The notes below the pieces were generated by a model. That model was not told where the DNA came from, made no database searches, and saw only the letters and a program-made list of their open reading frames with translations. 64,000 nucleotides of DNA from Symsagittifera roscoffensis (taxonomy: Eukaryota > Xenacoelomorpha > Acoela > Convolutidae), in NCBI RefSeq assembly GCF_963678635.1, contig NC_087065.1, positions 7,773,209-7,837,208 of the forward strand. The letters are read 5' to 3'. The position numbers and the translations under genes were made by a program. Positions 26,951 through 35,938 of this stretch are shown here, piece after piece (position 1 is the first letter of the stretch; every line of letters starts with the position of its first letter).

Positions 26951-27253
26951 ATGCTGTATACTAAAGAGTTGCAGTTGAATCAAAAAGTAAACTCAGAGCA
27001 TCCACAGCATCCAGGTTTAAAATTGCTGTCTACTAAACAGTTGCAAATGATTAAAAAAGTAAGCTCAGACCATCCACAGCATCCCGTTTTAAAGGTACTG
27101 TCAACTAAACACTTGGAACTGAGTGAAAAAGTTAATTCCGAACATCAATTGCATCCAGGTTTAAAGGTGCTGTCTACTAAAAAGTTGCAAATGATAAAAA
27201 AAAGTAAAATCAGAGCATACTTAGCATCCAAGTTTGAAGGTGATGTGCACTAA
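26951..27253 (+). pseudogene. open stretch of 24-residue repeats near array edge (100 codons)
   Basis: Four units are open beginning ATGCTGTATACTAAAGAG. Near 27197 an A-run slip (ATGATAAAAAAAAGT) shifts the frame, so the last ~18 residues are out of register and the stretch ends at TAA 27251-27253. Before the slip the units are well preserved (L-S-T-K-Q-L-Q-M-I-K-K-V-S-S-D-H-P-Q-H-P). This is the most distal block before the array fades into single-copy DNA at 27505. Confidence 0.4.
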
Positions 27254-27726
27254 ACAATTGCAACTGATCGAAAAAGTAATCTCAGAGCATCAATAGCATC
27301 CAGGATTACAGATGATGTCTACTAAACATTTGCAATTGATTATAGAAATAAAATCAGAGCATCATCAGCATTCAACTTTAAAGGTGCTGTCTACTGAATA
27401 GTTGCAACTGATTGAAAAATTAAACTCAGAGTATCAATAGCATGCAGGTTTAAGGGTGCTGACTAATAAACAGTTCCAACTGATTGAAAAACTAATCTTA
27501 GTGTCATCGAATGTGGGAGAAGAAACTCAGTAAGCTATTTGCGAAAAACCTGGGAAGTTTTTATCACAGAAGCTGTTTCAAAAAGTTGTTTTTTATGAAA
27601 ACTCATTATCGAAATTAATCATAAATATTTTTTTTTCATTTTGCATTTTTCATTTGAAAAAAAAAACGATTTTACGCAGAATAGATTTGCAAACTGGTAA
27701 AACTTAAAGCTATTCATTAGTTTTCG

Positions 27727-27975
27727 GAATGTAAATTGGGACGCGGCTGTTCTTCACGCGCAATGGACCTATAGCGAATAAGTAGAAGAAAAGCCCCCAA
27801 ATGGATTGAGATAATTTTCAACCGAGTTGAAGTTGAATACATAATTAAAAATGCACCGAGCAAACAAACTGAGCCCATGGGAAGAAAATAATAAAATAAG
27901 TTTTAGTTTTCCGTTTTACGTTTCAGTAATGCAAGAGATGAACACTTTAATCCACATGTTTTGAGTTCTAAAGTA
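27727..27975 (+). repeat. diverged dispersed repeat, copy 1 (partner 30561-30790)
   Basis: Both copies share, in the same order, CTATAGCG, an AGAGG/AGAAG-AAAAGCC stretch, TTTCAACCG, a GCACC(G/A)AGCAAACAAA segment, TGAGCC, TTACGTTTCA and AGAGATGAA. Identity is moderate with indels. The function is unknown; it may be an old transposon fragment. Confidence 0.6.
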
Positions 27976-28107
27976 TATCATTAAAAGGCGTGCTTTTTGT
28001 GAACTGTTAGCGGGTTCCGTATCAAGCCAAAGCCAAAACCCGACTGTCGCCCAATACGCATCATTGTTAGTTTTTAAAATCATTTTTGTTTTTTGGATTC
28101 CAAAAAC

Positions 28108-28290
28108 AAATAGCTAAAACACTGTACCGCTAAAAATTGCTCCAAACAGAAACGATTTTGCGGAATCCGGAGCAGTTTGTGCAACCAAAAAACAAATAAA
28201 AAATATATGTATTGTTAAACTGAGCTGCTGAAGAATCCGCGATTGAAACGGAATCAGCAAATTGTAAGCAGAATCCGCAAATTGTAAGCG
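28108..28290 (+). repeat. ~170-bp dispersed repeat, copy 3 outside the array
   Basis: It shares with copies 1 and 2 the series CTAAAACACTGTACCGC, CAGTTTGTGCAACC, AAATACATGT/ATATATGT, AAACTGAGCTG and TGAAACGGAATCAGC. Its right end differs: the CGGAATC...GCAAATTGTAAGC segment is duplicated. It is preceded by CCAAAAACAAATAG rather than satellite DNA, so this is the copy most like a free dispersed element. Confidence 0.7.
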
Positions 28291-28440
28291 GTTTTCGCTT
28301 ATGGCGTTTTGTTTAGGGATTCCAGTGACATGAAAATACGTCATAAAAATTTATATGTAAATTAAATCTATTTTTCTGGGTAATCAAAAAGATTGTACAA
28401 CAGTTCAATCTTATTGATTGCGAATGTTTTGAGATCACCA

Positions 28441-28640
28441 GCTAAATCTCAAAAACACTGAAAGAATGAACACCTTTCTTATCTCAAAAACAGAAAGATT
28501 GGATTTTTTTCCGATCTAGAACACTGAAAGAATGAACAACTTTTCAATCTCAAATACTCAAAAATAAAGGCGTCTCTGATTCCAAATACTGAAAAAAAGA
28601 ACACCTTTCCGATCTCAATTACTGAAATACGTTGAGGTAA
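28441..28640 (+). repeat. short degenerate tandem repeat
   Basis: The phrase ACTGAAAGAATGAACACCTTT...ATCTCAAA recurs about four times with spacings of roughly 35-65 bp (near 28455, 28521, 28587 and partially 28620). It is non-coding. Confidence 0.6.
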
Positions 28641-28740
28641 GGTAATTCATGGGTTATAATTGTGATGCTGAATTATTATTTATTTTTAATTATTACAAAC
28701 GATAAAGGATTACATCCACACTTTTAGTGAATAATGATAT

Positions 28741-28800
28741 AATTTTTGTTATTACTTTCCATTACCAATAGTCAAATCCCGGCCTTTAAATTCAGCATTT
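28741..28800 (+). repeat. 60-bp direct repeat (partner 29547-29606)
   Basis: TTTTGTTATTA...CAATAGTCAAATC..CTGCCTTTAAATTCAGC-type sequence occurs here and again at 29547-29606, 806 bp downstream, with roughly 85% identity by eye. The DNA between them is rich in the motif GCGGAATCC. The pair could be the ends of a small inserted element. Confidence 0.6.
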
Positions 28801-28839
28801 GCTTATTACTATTTTTAGCTACAGCTCTTTATTGCAGGG

Positions 28840-29240
28840 TCTGTTTCAGTTCAGTATAACAGACCAAACTACGATCCGCTTATAGCTCTGCAATCCGCTA
28901 GCAAATGCGGAATCCCTTTACTTTGCGCGCAATTCACTTACACTTGCGGAATCCGGAACGACTAGTTATATTCGTTTGTTGCGGAATTCACAACGAAACT
29001 AATTTGCCGAAAATTTTTACGATACAGGTACTTCTACGCGGAATCCACGGAAATTTTGTAAGTGGAATCCACTTAAAATTTGAATCCATATTAAAGACTT
29101 GTCTCTGGAATTCCAGAACATACAAATGTGTGCGCCTATCCAGTATAAAGTTTTGCCTCGTAACGGAACTTTTTTTTCAGAAAAACCCTTATAATCGGTC
29201 TTAGATTTAAACAAAACTAAAACTTTGACTACTGTTTGTC
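28840..29240 (+). repeat. cluster of GCGGAATCC-type motifs
   Basis: Variants of TGCGGAATCC/GTGGAATCCAC occur at about 28908, 28947, 28980, 29038 and 29062, and also inside the ~170-bp repeats at 21275, 22850 and 28150. The open frames here are short and unlike any protein I know. Confidence 0.45.
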
Positions 29241-29724
29241 AGTAGAAGGCTACGGGGGAGCTATAATTGGATACCTGCTGCTAAAGAGTTTGGCATCTTT
29301 GTTATTAGTTTTTTCTACATCTGCAAACCTTCATTAAATAACTTCCATACTTTTATCAAAACCGACCAGTGTTGACTTTATAGCTGAAATTGTGCCTTTT
29401 TGGCAATTCGAGTACGTTCATTTTTTTGAAAACCCGTCTTCTTTCGAGAAAATGCATGGTTTTCCCTTGCTTATGGTTCTTATTTTTTTGAACGAGGATT
29501 TAAGTTTTGGTATTACTCTCCACTATCACGATTTGAACAAGAATTTAAATTTTGTTATTATTTTGCACTATCAGTAGTCAAATCGCTGCCTTTAAATTCA
29601 GCTTTCTGCCACCATTTTACTTAGTACAACAAAAAATCTAGCAAAAAGAGGTTTGTTATAATATAAATTTGTAAGTTAGGGAAATTATTTGTCGATTCTA
29701 GTATAGATATTCTGAAGGAAAAAC

Positions 29725-30383
29725 TTAAACACTTTTCATGATGCCGGACAAGTCAGCCTTGACAGTGAACGCTTCTTCAACTCCATATTTCTTGAGAAAT
29801 TGAATCAGATCGATCTTTGATTCGATTTTGCATCTCAGTAAAATCATATCTAACAATTCTCCTTTCGCTTGTGATCTCAAACTTTTCAAACTAGCTGGTT
29901 GCAAAAACTTCAAGAAGTCTGCGAGATTCGATCACGGTTTCAGGAAGTCAAAGGGGCTGGATCTCGGAAGCAGAATGTCCATCTCCTATGCAGGCTTTTC
30001 AGCCTCGCTCTCATTAAGCGAAAAGGCAAGAGCAAAATTTTTCTTTTTGTTTTCAACATAGTCGAATCGAGCGTCTTGGCGCATCAGTTTGGCTTGGACC
30101 TCTTCTCGTTTCATAACATAGAAATTTCATTGGAATGTTGATTTTTCCTCAGTTCATTTCAGCAACTTTCTCTTCATATTAACTGCATTGATCAACATCA
30201 GCACTGTTTTCGGATTTGGATTTTGGACCAAAATTTTGATCTTCCCTTCGGTTTTTTGTCGATCCACTTGTTTATAATTTGTACGCCTTTCGGTGACCCG
30301 AAATCAACATTTGCGTCAAAGTTTAATCCCAAGTAATCAATAAATACTGCACGCGAACTGAAATGCTGACGATTATCCGTAAA
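29725..30383 (-). pseudogene. serpin pseudogene fragment
   Basis: Read on the minus strand from 30383, the translation shows ordered hallmarks of the middle of a serpin. First comes an exon start after TTTCTTGCTACTAG. Then F-x-x-Y-L-G-L-N-F-D-A-N-V-D-F, I-I-N-K-W-I-D-K-K-P-K-G, T-V-L-M-L-I-N-A-V-N, V-Q-A-K-L-M-R-Q-D-A-R-F-D-Y, and finally a helix F/I block with K-I-E-S-K-I-D-L...Y-G-V-E-E-A-F...K-A-D-L-S-G-I. Functional serpins are about 350-400 residue protease inhibitors; the reactive-centre loop and C-terminus that should follow are not recognisable. A frameshift near 30265 and four in-frame stops (three TGA, one TAG) break the frame. I infer an old pseudogene. The order and spacing of several serpin motifs make the family call fairly safe. 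Confidence 0.78.
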
Positions 30384-30560
30384 CTAGTAGCAAGAAACAT
30401 GGTAAGTTTTGCAACAGAAATTGTCTTAAAAATTTGTTATAGTTGAAAACTTGAAATAGAAAGATATTTTAAATAAACTATCAGTTTCCCATTTATTTTT
30501 CCTTGAAAAACCATTAAGCGCAGCTGAATTTTTCCACAAAGCTAGCCACAAAAGTTTCAG

Positions 30561-30790
30561 AATCTAAATTCAGACGAGGCCATACCTCATGCACAAAGGG
30601 ATCTATAGCGCACAAGCAGAGGGGAAGCCGCTAGTTGGAAGGATATAAATTTCAACCGGATATTTAAATTAATTTCATACAAAAAAAGCACCAAGCAAAC
30701 AAATTGAGCCTTTTGGAAAACTTTCCTATTTACGTTTCACTGATCTCAGAGATGAAAAATTCATACCACTTGTTTTCTGTACCAAAATAT
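30561..30790 (+). repeat. diverged dispersed repeat, copy 2 (partner 27727-27975)
   Basis: It carries the same ordered blocks as 27727-27975: ATCTATAGCG, GCACCAAGCAAACAAA, TTGAGCC, TTACGTTTCA and AGAGATGAA. Both copies are in plus orientation, 2.8 kb apart, flanking the serpin relic. Confidence 0.55.
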
Positions 30791-31373
30791 CTCCCCCTTC
30801 TTGAATATTTTTTTTTCATTAAAACAGGCCTGAAAAGACCCAAAAACTACTGCAAAAAATTAGAAAAAACATGAATAAACGCATTTTACATTGGGATTTG
30901 CTTGGTTAAAAACTGCAAAACAGGGAAGAAAACTCACCATAACTGGCTCAAAAACACGTTTGTTTTTTTTTTAAATGAAAAAACTTTATGAAAGAAAGAG
31001 CCCTTTTTTGGTAACTGTTAATGCCTCGAGAAGAGCAACTTCATCTTTTTGTACAAAAATATTGTCCAAACAACGAACCCTGTTTTTGATTTTGTTCTCT
31101 TATTTTTTGGTTTCGCTGTTATTTTAGTTCTTAATTTTGGCTACGAGGTTTCTTTCTTGCACTATTTATTTTACTAACAAAAATTAACTTCTTCATCTTC
31201 TTCATCTCTTATTGAAGCCTCTACTTTAACAAGGTCTTCTTATAATTTCACCTATGTTTCGAGATATGACCTGAGCTGCTATGACCCGAGCTGAAGAAAT
31301 CGAAATATGACCCGAGCTGTTCATTCTCAATTGTTGTTGTTGCGTAGAAAGCTTTTAATGCCAACTTCAAGTG

Positions 31374-31549
31374 GCATTCAGGAAGGACAGCCAGCGCAAT
31401 AAATAATTTCACTTTCATTCTTAAGAACTAGGACTGGCTGTTGAAAACAAAAAAGGCAAAGATATAAGAAAGAAAGTGAAATTATTTATTGCGCTGGCTG
31501 TCCTTCATGAATGCGAATTTTTTGTTTTCAACAGCCAGTCGTAGTTCTT
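31374..31549. repeat. two interleaved inverted repeats (A-B-A'-B')
   Basis: Arm A (31374-31416, 43 bp) is the reverse complement of A' (31472-31514) with one mismatch. Arm B (31423-31454, 32 bp) is the reverse complement of B' (31518-31549) with one mismatch. The order is A, B, A', B', so the two hairpins cannot nest. All four arms contain the 8-bp core ACAGCCAG or its complement (31387, 31434, 31494, 31531). The function is unknown; it may come from a foldback/MITE-type element. Confidence 0.9.
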
Positions 31550-32456
31550 GTATTTTTCAGCAATTGTCCCGCGCAAAAAAGCACCCTTACAGACGCTGTG
31601 GGGAGTTTGGAATTGAAAACAGAAATTAGTGCTTTTTCGAAATCTATGTTGTGGATGCTCTTTTGCGAGTATCCAGATGTTTTTTTTGGAAAAAGTAACA
31701 TAATTTCAGAAAAACAGTCAAAAAAATACAACCAACACTATTAAACAAACTTTTTAGGAGGCTTCGAGCAGTCGCTAGGCCGGAAACAAGTAGTTAGAAA
31801 CCCATTGAGCCTCAAACAAAAAAACTTACGAAATTGTAACATAAATTTGGTTGAGCAATTCAGTTTTACAACTTTGAAATCTTCCAACACAAACTAACGG
31901 AATTTTTCAAAAATTTTTAAGAAATCAGTTTTTGTCTATGAAGCGACGCAAAGTAAGGTAATAAAACCGCTAAAAGATAGGCCGAAACCAGCTAGGCTAA
32001 CTAGGCCATGACAAACATATTTGGCCTAAATGAATAACCTTGTACAAACCCTCATTACACCATAAAACTGATGCTGATGTAATGTGGGGTAAGGAAAAAG
32101 AGCCCTCGAAGTTGCTAAGGCTCACTAATAAAGCATCTTCTCAGTATTTTTCAGATTTGTAAAAAAAAATGTGTTTACGGGTCATGGTTAGATGTCTACT
32201 TCCCGATTACAAGTCACTTGCTCTCACTAGTGTGGAAAAAAATATGAAAACAAAAGTTGCTTAGAATTTAACCAAAATAAGTTTGGTGCTTATCATTTTG
32301 CGAAACTCGAGGCCTAAATTGAAGCCCAAAAAATTTTCAAATTGAAGCCGACTCAAATTCTTCAATCAAAAATAATGCTTCAAAGGCAAAAGTTTGAATG
32401 GGAAATAAATTCAAACATACAATATATTTACTAAATTAAAAGTAAAAGGATTATAC

Positions 32457-32461
32457 ACTAG
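32457..32461. repeat. target site duplication ACTAG, left
   Basis: ACTAG immediately precedes the 5' LTR and recurs immediately after the 3' LTR at 39556-39560. A perfect 5-bp duplication is usual for Ty3/Gypsy integrase. Confidence 0.9.
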
Positions 32462-32754
32462 TGTGGTACCGCAACTGCTCCTGCAGTTGCAGTAACCATA
32501 TTATGGCCTTGGCCTGATTGTTCATATTGTTATCTATAAAATATATATTACGTTATTATTTAAATCAAGGTCAATAATGCGTGACCTTTATTGTTAGAAA
32601 AAGAGAGATTGACTCTCTGAACTGTGGTTCGGTGCACAGTTGGACACAGATCTAAAAACTGTAAACAAAAACAATACGGTTTCAACTATTAAATTAACTC
32701 TTAGAAACCACGTCTGTTTTCATTATCACATCAGAGGTTTTATCAGTTATCACA
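32462..32754 (+). repeat. 5' LTR
   Basis: It is 293 bp, begins TG and ends CA. It contains a TATA-like TCTATAAAATATATA near 32535 and the block GAGAGATTGACTCTC, which is a dyad. It matches the 3' LTR along its length, with small indels in the TATA region and near the end. Confidence 0.95.
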
Positions 32755-33715
32755 TGGCGCAGCCAGCAGGATCCGGTTTTACAGCTCAAGACAATAGGAC
32801 AGATATGGGAATCCCAGTATTCTGGGCCTCTACAAATTCAGATCCACCGTGGAATTTCGAAACATGGTTTGATCAGTTCCTATTAGCTGTTACGGTCAAA
32901 GAGAATGTGGATCCAGAAGTAATGTTAGAAGAACCCAAAATTGTTCTGGAAGAACCTCTATCAGTTCCTGAACCACCAGTGCCGAACGAGGATGCGCCTG
33001 CAGTAGCAGAGAGAGAAGCCCGGAACAGATTGGCACGGGACAGAGTGGTTCTAGAAAACGAAGAGCGGGTCATGAGAGGAACTAAAGTAGGACACAACGT
33101 ATTCTATCATGAAGTTGGAAAACGTTTGACATCAAGATTATTTCTCGCTTTGGGCGCAGTAGGAAAGAAAAAATTTATTCAAAAGAATCCTCACACAGAG
33201 GTATCTAAACTTGGTTTTCGGAAAATAGTGCGTTTAGCCAAAATCTCATTCGAAAAGACGAAATGTATTACTTACGAGAGATACAAATTGTTTAAGCGAT
33301 CTCATGAAACGAATGAAACTCTCGAATCCTTTCATGCGGCATTGACTGCACAAGCAGCAAAGGCGGAGTTGGGAGGACTGGAAGAAGAGTTGGTGAGAGA
33401 TCTATTTATTTCCCGGATGAGAAATGTTGTTCTTCAAGACACATTAGCTTTTGAAACATTTTCTCCTGAAGAAGTTCTAAGGCGTGCAATAAAATTCGAA
33501 CAGAGTAAACAAACTACTCAAGCATTTCAAAAGTCTTCAACGAGTACTAACAATTCAGGATTATTTTCAAATTCACAAACGAAAATAAAACAAGAACCGG
33601 TTATGTCAATTGGAAACAAGGGTATAACTCTAAACGACAAGGTCAAAATCAGTATAGAAGAAAGCAGTATGACAACAAAAATACTCCAAGATCTAAGGGA
33701 GATCAAAAACAATGC
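32754..33715 (+). pseudogene. gag: gag (matrix/capsid part) of plus-strand Gypsy element
   Basis: Gag forms the particle that packages element RNA. The frame opens through the LTR from 32640, and the first sensible methionine is ATG at 32754, whose A is the last LTR base and whose TG opens the primer-binding site, giving M-A-Q-P-A-G-S-G. The N-terminus has W-A-S-T...P-P-W-N-F-E-T-W-F-D-Q-F, typical of Gypsy capsid precursors. A charged central region (residues ~70-130) and a capsid-like part with E-S-F-H-A-A-L-T-A-Q-A-A follow. Near 33610 the frame shifts: the original frame runs on to TGA at 33752, while the basic, glutamine-rich stretch and first knuckle continue in another frame. This is inactivation unless it is a recoding site; I see no convincing slippery sequence. 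Confidence 0.88.
32755..32772 (+). other. primer-binding site
   Basis: TGGCGCAGCCAGCAGG directly abuts the LTR CA end, the expected position and TGG start for a tRNA-primed minus-strand DNA start. I cannot say which tRNA. Confidence 0.75.
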
Positions 33716-34381
33716 ACGAGATGTGGTAGAGTGTTTGGAGAAGGTCAATTGAAAAATTGCCCGGCAATGGGTAAATCGTGTAAGAACTGTAACAAACCCA
33801 ATCATTTTGCAAAAATGTGCAGATCACAGCAAGTTAACGAAGTCGCAAATGAAGATTCTAGTTCGGAAGAGGAATGCAATTTAATACAAAATTTTGTTTC
33901 TTGCGATGAATTTGAGATAATGGCTGTAGAAGAAGATTTCACCTCCATTGCAGAAATTGAAAAATACATCAAAAAACGAGTATTAACGAATGTGTCCGAA
34001 GAGGGAAACGATGGGAAGAAAGTGTTGACGGCAAAATTTGACAATATTGAGAAAATTGAGATTCGAAGGAATCCAAAATCTCATCAAATTAAAGCATTGA
34101 AGGCTTTAGTAAAAATTGATAGTCATATTTTGAATATGACTATAGACACGGGTAGTCCAGTATCACTTCTGAATTGGGCGACAACAAAACAAAATTTGGA
34201 AGGACCTACGAATTCAAAATTTATTCCAGCAGAGAAGCTGAACCTGTCCGCGCAGTTTGTGGATTACAATAAACGACCTATTTTAATATTAGGAGCGTTG
34301 AAAGCAAATCTGCGTTCAGCGGGTTGGGAAGTGTTGGGAGCGATGCTGTTAGTCACGGAAAGACGTATGCGTGTATACTAG
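33715..34381 (+). pseudogene. nucleocapsid knuckle and aspartic protease of plus-strand element
   Basis: At 33780-33830 lies a CCHC zinc knuckle (C-K-N-C-N-K-P-N-H-F-A-K-M-C, C-X2-C-X4-H-X4-C), preceded by a less regular cysteine motif C-T-R-C-G. This nucleic-acid-binding segment is followed by an acidic linker and then the retropepsin: I-D-T-G-S at 34142-34156 with catalytic Asp at 34145-34147, then V-S-L-L-N-W. The frame fails near 34370, just before I-L-G-L-D-L, the usual I-L-G motif after the protease fold. Active protease cleaves Gag-Pol into its mature parts; this copy could not make the full precursor. Confidence 0.88.
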
Positions 34382-35535
34382 GTCTGGATCTTCAAAGTAA
34401 ACTGGGAATTCAGACTACTCAAAAACCAGCTCCAACACGAAGATCCAGGTTTGACGTGCTACTGTGCGAGCAGTCAGAAGGTTGGAAGCAAAAATTCTAT
34501 AGTAAATTTAAAGATCTTTTTGACAGACAAGGGGAGTCAAAGAATCATACTGTGAAAACAAAATTTAAATATCCTTTATGTCCGATCCAAGAAAAAGGTA
34601 GGAGAACCCCTATACACATTCAGGATAAAGTACAAGCAGAGCTAGATAAACTACTTGCGAACTACATTGAAAAATTGGATAAGCGTACAAGCGATTGTTT
34701 TATTGCTCCAATTGTTATCACAGTTAAGAAAGAAAATTCAATTAAGTTAGCCTTGGACGCAAAACCTATCAATAGACAATTGTATAAAAATAAATATCAG
34801 ATGCCAAACGTGGATGAACTGATAGATGGGGTTAGTCAAATAATCACGGTAACATCAGAAGGTTCACTGTATTTCACCGTGTTGGATTTAAAGTATGCTT
34901 ACAGTCAAATAAGACTAACTGCGGACACAGCAAAACAATGCAATTTCAACATCGTAGGAGGCCAGGCAACGGGAACATATAGGTTTCTGACAGGTTTCTA
35001 CGGGCTGGCGGACATGCCCGCTGAATTCCAAAAGGCAATGGATAGAACATTGAATCACTCCAAAATACCTTTTGCTTCCTGGATGATATTTTAATTGTCT
35101 CAAAGGGGGAAGCTAGGGATCATGAGAAATTGGTCCGTAATGTGTTGCAGAAGTTGGATGACAAAAATCTCGCATTGAAAATTACAAAATGTGATTTTTT
35201 TCAGCCCTCAGTGAATTGGTTAGGCCCTAATTTATCGGCAGAAGGTATAATACCGAAAATTACGAAAACTGAGGCCATTGCAAATCTTCAACCCCCCAAG
35301 TCACTAAAACAACTTAGATCGTTCATGGGTAGTATTAATCATTTATCTAAATTCATTCCGAATGCGGCTAGTTTAACTGATAAACTTCGACCACTATTGA
35401 AAGAAGAAAATGAAAAAAAGAAAATGAAGAATGTTCGACTACCAGTGAAAAAATTTGAGTGGGACGATCAACACTCTGTAGCATTTGAGGAAATCAAAAA
35501 GGCAGTAGCTAAAATCGCTTTATTAAACTAGTATG
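34372..35535 (+). pseudogene. pol: reverse transcriptase of plus-strand Gypsy element
   Basis: This would copy element RNA into DNA. In order: an N-terminal finger region with K-L-A-L-D-A-K-P-I-N; V-L-D-L-K-Y-A-Y-S-Q-I with catalytic Asp at 34885-34887; T-G-F-Y-G-L-A-D-M-P-A-E-F-Q; the F-L-D-D active-site box at 35076-35087; then L-R-S-F-M-G-S-I-N-H-L-S-K-F-I, the connection to RNase H. A 1-bp loss just before F-L-D-D (about 35075) ends one frame at TAA 35092-35094. The rest reads on in another frame to TAG 35529-35531. The composition matches Gypsy lineages common in invertebrates. Confidence 0.93.
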
Positions 35536-35938
35536 ATCCATCTAAACAAACTCGGGTAAAGTGCGATGCAAGTCATAGTGGCCTTGGGGCTACTCTTGAT
35601 CAATGGTCCGATCAAAACGAATGGGTACCGATTGAATTTGCGTCCCGTTATTTAAATTCCCAAAAAAAATATTCTACTAATGAACTCGAACTGCTTGCAG
35701 TAGTTTGGGCTGTAGATCGCTTCAAACATTATTTATTGGGAAAAGAATTTGTCATAGCAACTGATCACAAAGCTTTAACGTCTGCTTTGGGGAGCATAGA
35801 TCAAATAAAACGTATCAATCTCGACTAGCTAGGTGGGTGGACCGATTACTACCGTATCAATTTAAGATTACCCATATTCCGGGAAGGGATATGGGTATCG
35901 TTGATTATCTGTCGAGACAGCCCAATGGAGAACCATGA
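35529..35938 (+). pseudogene. pol: RNase H domain of plus-strand element
   Basis: This degrades the RNA strand of RNA:DNA hybrids. After an in-frame TAG (35529) it reads Y-D-P-S-K...K-C-D-A-S-H-S-G-L-G-A (first catalytic Asp), T-N-E-L-E-L-L-A-V-V-W-A (catalytic Glu) and A-T-D-H-K-A-L (catalytic Asp). After a frameshift near 35815 it reads R-L-A-R-W...F-K-I-T-H-I-P-G-R-D and Y-L-S-R-Q-P, the usual end of Gypsy RNase H. It ends at TGA 35936-35938. Confidence 0.9.

Larger units (their letters stand above)
1..27505 (+). repeat. 72-bp (24-codon) satellite array, right-hand part
   Basis: The stretch is built of tandem units of about 72 bp. Each unit begins near GTGCTGTCTACTAAACAG, passes through AACTCAGAGCATC and ends CATCCAGGTTTAAAG. 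Because 72 is 24 codons, one plus-strand frame runs through many units as V-L-S-T-K-Q-L-Q-L-I-E-K-V-N-S-E-H-Q-L-H-P-G-L-K. Most units have TAG where others have TTG or CAG (H-Q-stop-H-P), TAA in the Lys/Glu position, or TGA for the TCA serine codon. Shortened units (GTAAGAGCAACTATCGCATCC) shift the frame and have themselves been copied many times. Units differ by substitutions, 1-5 bp indels and loss of whole units. The array is already present at base 1 and ends in unique sequence near 27505. I read it as a satellite descended from a coding repeat; a purely non-coding satellite with a chance 24-codon period is the alternative. Confidence 0.93.
27506..28440. other. non-coding sequence beyond array edge
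   Basis: Apart from the copy of the ~170-bp repeat (28108-28290) and a diverged repeat at 27727-27975, this is AT-rich DNA with long A and T runs. I see no gene. The transition out of satellite is abrupt, between CTGATTGAAAAACTAATC and the following AATGTGGGAG. Confidence 0.6.
30384..32456. other. intergenic repeat-rich DNA, no gene seen
   Basis: This holds copy 2 of a dispersed repeat (30561-30790) and an interleaved inverted-repeat structure (31374-31549). The rest is AT-rich sequence with homopolymer runs. Open frames at 31511-31744 overlap the inverted repeat and show no protein-like composition. Confidence 0.6.

Noticed and set aside
1-27505. A reassigned genetic code (TAG/TAA read as Gln or another residue), which would open most satellite units.
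   Set aside because: TGA also occurs in frame in many units (AAATTGAGAGC), frameshifting units are common, and the SARA-like exons and serpin relic behave normally under the standard code. The minus-strand retroelement has all three stop types.
1-27505. CRISPR-like or other prokaryotic repeat array.
   Set aside because: The units are directly tandem and degenerate with no unique spacers, and the context is an intron-bearing animal genome.
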